Shown here piece by piece: positions 59,096 through 64,000 of a DNA stretch of 64,000 bases. The stretch covers positions 1-64,000 of the forward strand of contig CABIXK010000002.1 of assembly GCA_902362705.1 (NCBI GenBank), read 5' to 3'. Each line of letters starts with the position of its first letter. The stretch's first letter is position 1. Source of the DNA: Rikenellaceae bacterium. Lineage in GTDB: Bacteria; Bacteroidota; Bacteroidia; Bacteroidales; Rikenellaceae. The notes under the pieces were generated by a model. The model saw only the letters and a program-made list of their open reading frames with translations, was not told where the DNA came from and ran no database searches. A program made the position numbers and the translations under genes.

Positions 59096-60051
59096 CGCTG
59101 CGGAGTTTGCGCCGCCTCGGCGGCAGGTCGGAACGCTTCGTCGACCACGCGCCAGCCGTCGTCGACATAGAGGTATTCGCCGCGCCAGGGGCGGAAGACC
59201 ACGGGCATCGTGAGCGGCTCGCCGGCGAGCCCGACGTCGAAGCGGCGGTAGGCGTAGCGCTCGGCCGTGCGGTCGACCACGACGACCATGAGCGGCGTGG
59301 AGGAGACGGTCATGCGGTAGGCATCACCGTCGGGATAGGCGGTGAAGTTGGGGGCGTCGCGCCGCTGGTCGGGGTCGCCCTTGGAGGTGATCACGCCGCC
59401 CAGCGCGTCCTGGTAGGAGGCCACGCGCCAGAAGGTGGTGTCGGCGGCGTAGGCGTAGGCGCGCACGGCCGACGCGGAGACGGCCATCGGCACCTCCCCG
59501 GCGCCCTCCTCCGCCTGCACGAAAGGCACGACGCGGCAGTCGAGCTCCACGGGCGGGGCGTAGAAGTCGTTGCGGAAGATCCAGTTGCCCTCCTTGTACT
59601 CGCGCCCCTCGCGGTAGGGCTTGAACGAGAGCGTGACGTAAATTGCCGGCAGGTTGTCGGGCATCTCAAACTGGGTGAAGGCGTAGAGCCGGTCGGCGGG
59701 GTCGACGGCCAGAAGGAGCTGCGTGGGCAGCGCGAGGTGCATGGCCAGGCGCCCGGCCAGGGGCTCGTCGGCGAGCGCCTCGGCCCGCACGTAGGGGGCT
59801 TCGATGCGCACCGAAGGGTCGGTGCGCGAGGTCAGCACGCCCGCCAGCGCGTCGTCGTAGGAGGCGACGGTCCAGGCCGCCGTGTCGGCGTCGAAGGCGT
59901 AGGCCAGCGCCCCCTCGACGGGGCGCAGCACGTCGCCCGAGGTGGACTGCACGAGCGGCTTGAGCACGTAGTCGGTCTTGCGCAGCACCGACTTGGAGCA
60001 GCCGGCGGCGACGGCGGCCGCGAGCAGGAGGTACAGGATTCGGAGTTTCAA
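59092..60051 (-). CDS. Lipoprotein with duplicated ~130-residue domain
   Basis: This 319-residue protein has a lipobox (AVAAGC). The only plausible start is a TTG at 60049-60051; no ATG or GTG precedes the signal peptide in frame. Two homologous halves are visible: YAFDADTAAWTVASYDDALAGVLTSRTDP and YAYAADTTFWRVASYQDALGGVITSKGDP (each cited once here), each followed by AP-rich strands and a final hydrophobic strand. I do not recognise the family. It lies 14 nt after folK. Confidence 0.75.
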   Translation of the reverse strand: MKLRILYLLLAAAVAAGCSKSVLRKTDYVLKPLVQSTSGDVLRPVEGALAYAFDADTAAWTVASYDDALAGVLTSRTDPSVRIEAPYVRAEALADEPLAGRLAMHLALPTQLLLAVDPADRLYAFTQFEMPDNLPAIYVTLSFKPYREGREYKEGNWIFRNDFYAPPVELDCRVVPFVQAEEGAGEVPMAVSASAVRAYAYAADTTFWRVASYQDALGGVITSKGDPDQRRDAPNFTAYPDGDAYRMTVSSTPLMVVVVDRTAERYAYRRFDVGLAGEPLTMPVVFRPWRGEYLYVDDGWRVVDEAFRPAAEAAQTPQR

Positions 60052-60065
60052 GTGACGGATCGTTT

Positions 60066-60563
60066 TTAGTTTTTCATGGCGCGCAGCGCTTCGAGCATCT
60101 CGCCGACGCTCCGCCCCGTGAGCGGATGGCGCCGGGTGCGGGCGATCTCGGCGAGCGGCACCAGGGCGAACTCCCGCTCGGAAAGGCGCGGGTGGGGCAC
60201 CGTGAGGCGCTCGGTGGCGATCGCCTCGTCGTCGTAGAAGAGAATGTCGATGTCGATGGCCCGCGAGGTGTAGGCCGCGCCCGTGGCGGCACGCTCGACC
60301 TGCTCGGCCGCGCGGTTGCGGCCCAGCTCGCGCTCGATGGCCTGGCAGGCGTCGAGCACCTCCTCGGGGCCGAGGTCGGTCGACACCTCGAGCGCCTGGT
60401 TGCAGAAGCGCTCCGCAGCCTCGAAGCCCCACGGATCGCTCTCGTAGCGGTGGGAGCACCGCATGACCGCCCCCACGCGGGCGTTGATGAGTTGTTGGGC
60501 CGCCTGAAGCGTCCGCTTCACGTCGCCGGTGTTGCCTCCGGCCAGCAGGAATACACGTGCCAT
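60066..60563 (-). CDS. folK: 2-amino-4-hydroxy-6-hydroxymethyldihydropteridine pyrophosphokinase
   Basis: This 165-residue enzyme activates the pterin for dihydropteroate synthesis. It opens FLLAGGNTGDVKRTLQAA and carries SHRYESDPWG, the catalytic block RAIDIDILFYDD and the closing VPHPRLSEREFALVPL. Length is typical. It lies 4 nt downstream of the holB-type gene. Confidence 0.94.
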   Translation of the reverse strand: MARVFLLAGGNTGDVKRTLQAAQQLINARVGAVMRCSHRYESDPWGFEAAERFCNQALEVSTDLGPEEVLDACQAIERELGRNRAAEQVERAATGAAYTSRAIDIDILFYDDEAIATERLTVPHPRLSEREFALVPLAEIARTRRHPLTGRSVGEMLEALRAMKN

Positions 60564-60567
60564 AACG

Positions 60568-61713
60568 TCAGAGATGTTTGATCATTTTGCTCACCGAGAG
60601 GGCAAAATGGGTGAATACGATGATGGGATTGCCGTTCTGCCGGAGCTGCGCCATGGCCGCCTCGATCTCGGCCACGAGCGGCTCGATGTTCTGCGACCCG
60701 ACGAACGGCGCGAACTTCGAGCAGAAGGCCAGCTCCTCGCCCCACAGATAGCCGATGCGCCCCAGCCCGGCGTGGAGCATGTAGCTCTCGCGCAGCAGGC
60801 GCGCGGCGTCGACGAGCAGGGAGTGCTGATGCTCGCGCGAGAGCTGCGCGGCCTCCTCGGCCCAGCCGATCAGTTCAAGATGCTTATCGTTGTAGCTCAG
60901 GCGCATGAGCGAGCGGAAGAGCTCGAAATTCTCGCGCCGCAGGGCATTGTCGGCCCCCGCGGCCAGGCGCCGCAGCTCGAGCACGTCGCCCCCGGCCAGG
61001 CGGGCCAGGCCGTGGGCCTCGGCCGCATCGGCGATGCCCAGCCGCCGGGCTTCGGCCTCAAGCACCCCGGGCTCGAGGCGCGGCACCGTGACCTCCTGCG
61101 TGCGAGAGAGGATCGTGGGCAGCAGGCGGTCGGGACGCTCCGCCACGAGGATGAAGAGCGTGCGCTCCCAGGGCTCCTCGAGGATCTTCAGGATCTTGTT
61201 GGAGGCCTCCTCGTTCATCGTCTCGGGCAGCCACACCAGCATGGTCTTGTAGTCGGCCTCGAAGCTCTTGAACGAGAGCTTGCGGATGATGCCGTCGGCC
61301 TCGCGGGCCGAGATCATCCCCTTGAGCGTCTTGCCCAGGTCCAACCGCTCGAACCAATCCTGAGCCGAGAAGTAGCCGCCCCGCTCGGCGAAGAGCGAGC
61401 GGAAGAGGGGCAGGAAGGCGTCGCTGAGCACCGCCTCGCCCGACTTCTTGCCCTGCTTGTTGACCGGGAAGACCAGGTGCAGGTCGGGGTGGGCCAGGTC
61501 GGCGATCTGGCGGCAGTCGGGACACTCGCCGCACGAGTCGCCGTCGTGGCGGCGGCGGCAGCAGAGGTACTGCACGTAGGCCACGGCGAGCGCTAGGGCC
61601 CCCGTGCCCGCAGCCCCCGCGAAGAGCTGGGCGTGGCTCACCCGCCCGGCGTCGACCGACTGCACCAGGCGCCGCTTGAGCTCGTCCTGTCCTATGATGT
61701 CAGCGAAGCGCAT
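60568..61713 (-). CDS. holB: DNA polymerase III clamp-loader subunit delta-prime
   Basis: This 381-residue AAA+ protein opens IIGQDELKRRLVQSV. It has a Cys zinc module (CGECPDC), the sensor-like EASNKILKILEEP and RTLFILVAERPDRLLPTILSRTQ (in part). The P-loop region GAAGTGALAL lacks the usual lysine, as expected for delta-prime, which does not hydrolyse ATP. The assignment to delta-prime rather than DnaX rests on this and on length. It follows the cyclophilin gene by 6 nt. Confidence 0.87.
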   Translation of the reverse strand: MRFADIIGQDELKRRLVQSVDAGRVSHAQLFAGAAGTGALALAVAYVQYLCCRRRHDGDSCGECPDCRQIADLAHPDLHLVFPVNKQGKKSGEAVLSDAFLPLFRSLFAERGGYFSAQDWFERLDLGKTLKGMISAREADGIIRKLSFKSFEADYKTMLVWLPETMNEEASNKILKILEEPWERTLFILVAERPDRLLPTILSRTQEVTVPRLEPGVLEAEARRLGIADAAEAHGLARLAGGDVLELRRLAAGADNALRRENFELFRSLMRLSYNDKHLELIGWAEEAAQLSREHQHSLLVDAARLLRESYMLHAGLGRIGYLWGEELAFCSKFAPFVGSQNIEPLVAEIEAAMAQLRQNGNPIIVFTHFALSVSKMIKHL

Positions 61714-61719
61714 GCCGGG

Positions 61720-62433
61720 CTAATTTTCGATGATCTCCACCCCGAGGATGCGGATGTCGTCGAGCGGGCGGGCCATCGCGTCGGTCGCCGCGCGCTGGAT
61801 CGCCTCCACCACCTCCAGCCCCTCCGTGACGCGGCCGAAGACGGTATACTGCCCGTCGAGGTGGGGCGTGCCGCCCACGGTGCGGTAGAGCGCCCTGAGC
61901 GAGTCGGGGATGGCGGCCGCGCCGTGCGTCGCGGCGGAGACGTACTCCTGCACGCGGTCGAGCTGCGCGTCGTCCATCGTGCGGCCCCAGACGATGTAGA
62001 ACTGGCTCGACGACGACTCGCGCCGCGGATTGGCATCGTCGCCCTCGCGCGCGGCGGCCAGAGCGCCCCGCGTATGGGCCAGCGCCGGGTAGACGATCTC
62101 GGCCGGGAGCGTGTAGCCCGCGTCGCCCTCGCCGAGCGGCTGCCCGGCCGGGGCATGGCGCGAGAGGGGGTCGCCGCCCTGGATCATGAACTCCCCGATC
62201 ACGCGGTGGAAGAGCAGCGAGTCGAAGAAGCCCTCGCGGGCGAGCTTCACGAAGTTGTCGCGGTGGCGCGGCGTGCGCCCGTCGAGCACGAGGCGGATAT
62301 CGCCCGCCGAGGTGCGCAGCAGCGCCTCGACGTCGGCACTATCGGCTGCCGCCGGGGCGGGGCGGTGGCCGCAGGCCGCGAAGGCCAGGGGGAGGAGCAG
62401 CGCCGCGGCTGCCCGGAGAAAGAGTCGTTTCAT
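61720..62433 (-). CDS. Cyclophilin-type peptidyl-prolyl isomerase lipoprotein
   Basis: This 237-residue protein has a lipobox (AFAAC, C21) and a cyclophilin domain. Visible features are TPRHRDNFVKLAREGFFDSLLFHRVIGEFMIQGGDP (in part), SSSSQFYIVWG and DGQYTVFGRV. It should help fold periplasmic or outer-membrane proteins while anchored in the membrane. It starts 2 nt after the flippase stop. Confidence 0.92.
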   Translation of the reverse strand: MKRLFLRAAAALLLPLAFAACGHRPAPAAADSADVEALLRTSAGDIRLVLDGRTPRHRDNFVKLAREGFFDSLLFHRVIGEFMIQGGDPLSRHAPAGQPLGEGDAGYTLPAEIVYPALAHTRGALAAAREGDDANPRRESSSSQFYIVWGRTMDDAQLDRVQEYVSAATHGAAAIPDSLRALYRTVGGTPHLDGQYTVFGRVTEGLEVVEAIQRAATDAMARPLDDIRILGVEIIEN

Positions 62434-62435
62434 CG

Positions 62436-63908
62436 CTATTTACGTTTCAAGGCGGCACGCACCAGCGCCCCGACGTCGATCCGCTCGCGGCGGACGACGT
62501 AGGCCAGGTAGGCCGCGAACATCACACAATCGAAGGCGTAGCCCACGGCGGCGCACCCCGCGACGCGCAGCACACCCTCGCAGAGGAAGAAGACCGCGAG
62601 AGCCGCGGCCGCATACTCGCCGATGCGCGGCCAGTCGTAGGGGGTGGGGAAGCAGCGGCGGTTGAGCCACCAGCTGACGGCCACCATCGTCGCCTCGCTC
62701 GCCAGGCGGGCCCAGGCGGCGCCGTAGTAGCCCCACGCGCGGATCGCCGCGGGACCGAAGAGGAGCATCGCCGCGAGGCCCGCGCCCGTGACGACGATGG
62801 CCAGCGAGGTGCGCTCCTCGCGCTTGTACCAGAACGAGAGGTTGAGCCACACGCCCGCCAGCACGTTGGCCCCCAGCACCACGGGCAGGATGAAGATCCC
62901 CTCGCGGAAGTCGCGCCCCACGATCAGGGCGAACGCGTCGCGGAAGAGGGCGATGCAGAGGAAGATGGCCATCGAGGCGATGACGTAGTATTTGAGCGCC
63001 GCGGCGTTCATCGCCACGAAGTCCTCCTTGCGGAAGTTCGAAAGGAAGAAGGGCTCGGCGGCAAGGCGGTACATCTGGTAGAAGAGCATCATCACCACGG
63101 CGATCTTGGTGATGGCGCCGTAGACGCCCAGCTGGGCCATGGCCGTGGCCTCGGGGACGAGGTACTTGATGAGCTGGCGGTCGAGGAACTCGTTGGCCGT
63201 GCCGGCCAGGCCGCCCACGAGCAGCGGCAGCGAGTAGGCGAAGACGGCCCGCAGCAGGGCGCCGTCGATGCGCGGCAGCGTGCGGTCGACCGTCGCGAGG
63301 ATCGCCGCCCACGTGACCGCGCTGGCCGCGAGGTTGGCCACGAAGACCCACCCCACGCCGAACTCCGAGGCGAAGAGCCCCGCGGCGCCGAAGGCGACGG
63401 CCAGCGCCACGTTCAGCACCACGTTCATCGCCTTGAGCCCCACGAAAAGCAGCGAACGGCCCTGCTCGCGCAGCCGCGAGAAGGGGATGCACGAGGCGAC
63501 GTCGAAGAGCACGATGGCCGCCACCCACACCACGTATTCGGGGTGGGCGACGTAGGCCTCGCCCATGGCGCGGGCCACGCCGCCGCGCAGCGCCGCGACG
63601 GCCGCGAAGAAGAGCAGCGCGGCGAGCGACGTGGCGCCCCACGTAGTGGCGAACAGCCGCCGCTTGGCCGCCCGGGCGTCGCCCCCCGCAGCGTCGGCAC
63701 GGGCCGAGAAACGGAAGTAGCTCGACTCCATGCCCATGGTCAGCAGCGTGAGCGCCAGCGGGATGAGGGCGTAGACGTCGGTGACGATGCCGTAGGTCTC
63801 GGGGCCAAACACACGGGTATAGTAGGGCGTGAGCAGGTAGCTCAGGAACCTCACCACGATGGTGCTGATGCCGTAGACGGCCGTCTGTTTCGCCAGTTTT
63901 TCGAGCAT
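62436..63908 (-). CDS. Polysaccharide flippase (MATE/Wzx-like)
   Basis: This 490-residue inner-membrane protein has about fourteen hydrophobic helices. It opens LAKQTAVYGISTIVVRFLSYLLTPYYTRVFGPETYG (in part), the common opening of lipid-linked oligosaccharide flippases of the Polysacc_synt family. It moves a lipid-linked glycan outward, but no glycan gene cluster is beside it, so the substrate is unknown. The start at 63908 gives the family N-terminus; the in-frame region upstream contains the -7 element and a terminator. Confidence 0.88.
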   Translation of the reverse strand: MLEKLAKQTAVYGISTIVVRFLSYLLTPYYTRVFGPETYGIVTDVYALIPLALTLLTMGMESSYFRFSARADAAGGDARAAKRRLFATTWGATSLAALLFFAAVAALRGGVARAMGEAYVAHPEYVVWVAAIVLFDVASCIPFSRLREQGRSLLFVGLKAMNVVLNVALAVAFGAAGLFASEFGVGWVFVANLAASAVTWAAILATVDRTLPRIDGALLRAVFAYSLPLLVGGLAGTANEFLDRQLIKYLVPEATAMAQLGVYGAITKIAVVMMLFYQMYRLAAEPFFLSNFRKEDFVAMNAAALKYYVIASMAIFLCIALFRDAFALIVGRDFREGIFILPVVLGANVLAGVWLNLSFWYKREERTSLAIVVTGAGLAAMLLFGPAAIRAWGYYGAAWARLASEATMVAVSWWLNRRCFPTPYDWPRIGEYAAAALAVFFLCEGVLRVAGCAAVGYAFDCVMFAAYLAYVVRRERIDVGALVRAALKRK

Positions 63909-63916
63909 AATCAGGG

Positions 63917-63924
63917 CAAAGATA
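63917..63924 (-). promoter_or_regulatory. -7 element TATCTTTG for the eleven-gene operon
   Basis: Exact match to TAnnTTTG on the minus strand, ending 8 nt before the flippase ATG, so the leader would be only a few nt. It is the only good promoter seen for the 53.5-63.9 kb gene run. Confidence 0.6.
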
Positions 63925-63939
63925 CGAATAAGCCGAGCG

Positions 63940-63966
63940 AAAAAAGCAAGCTCGCTTGCATTTTTT
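63940..63966. terminator. Bidirectional terminator at the right edge
   Basis: A palindromic GCAAG-CTCG-CTTGC core has A6 on the left and T6 on the right, able to end transcription in either direction. It insulates the operon from whatever lies beyond the window. The last 34 nt show no recognisable gene. Confidence 0.82.
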
Positions 63967-64000
63967 CCGAGGCGCAGTATCTTGGACGAAGTCAAAGAAT

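Noticed and set aside
60568..61713. Broken ATPase because of a missing P-loop lysine
   Set aside because: Loss of the P-loop lysine is normal for clamp-loader delta-prime subunits.

Overview
The window reads as chromosomal DNA from a GC-rich member of the Bacteroidales, most likely Alistipes or another Rikenellaceae (inference from gene content, not from a marker gene). The evidence is: many promoters with the Bacteroidetes sigma-ABfr -7 element TAnnTTTG; DUF3467 and DUF4296 proteins; a glycine-lipid glsA/glsB pair; a zinc-ligand-less Tgt of the Bacteroidetes type; a one-ATPase/four-permease FtsX array; and a dcw cluster with a meso-DAP-type MurE. No rRNA, tRNA, CRISPR array, transposase or prophage gene is visible. 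Coding density is very high and most genes lie in operons with overlaps or very short gaps.

Layout. 1-7.5 kb: a DUF3467 gene, a TlpA-like thioredoxin, lnt-folC, and two short overlapping pairs (glycosyltransferase/ECF sigma and secreted thioredoxin/rsmG). 7.6-14.8 kb: a plus-strand run of tgt, a lipoprotein, an LptF/LptG-type permease, a three-PASTA membrane protein, an RluD-type pseudouridine synthase and a YgiQ-type radical SAM protein. 15-17.7 kb: xerD divergent from prmA-recO, then a 31-codon ORF. 17.7-33.7 kb: a complete efflux locus. A histidine kinase and an NtrC-type regulator are divergent from TolC, HlyD-type adaptor, four large FtsX permeases and one ATPase, ending in a strong terminator. 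33.8-36.2 kb: an OprO/P-like porin and a YeiH-family exporter.

36.4-46.2 kb (minus strand): a partial dcw cluster, rsmH-ftsL-ftsI-murE-mraY-murD-ftsW, followed by hslR. It lacks mraZ at the front and murG-murC-ftsQ-ftsA-ftsZ at the back. 46.3-48.2 kb: glsA-glsB for N-acyl-glycine lipids. 48.4-53.1 kb: rplY-pth, an M13 metallopeptidase and pgk. 53.5-63.9 kb: an apparent eleven-gene minus-strand operon running from a flippase through a cyclophilin, holB, folK, two lipoproteins, an outer-membrane protein, rbfA, a LolC/E-like permease, a DUF4296 lipoprotein and a short orphan protein.

The most notable signal is in the efflux locus. The 202-bp gap between the NtrC-type regulator and tolC holds a -24/-12 (sigma-54) promoter with correctly spaced GG and GC, about 25 nt upstream of the expected leader start. 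Repeated TTTACA/TGTCAAA half-sites lie 55-80 bp upstream of it, and a C9 homopolymer sits between them. This links the two-component system directly to the pump and suggests a possible phase-variable geometry. Also notable are a REP-like ~90-bp hairpin repeat present in two near-identical copies (one inside the dcw operon), a 119-bp imperfect palindrome, several promoters that would give nearly leaderless mRNAs, and purine- or GC-rich low-complexity tails after some genes.
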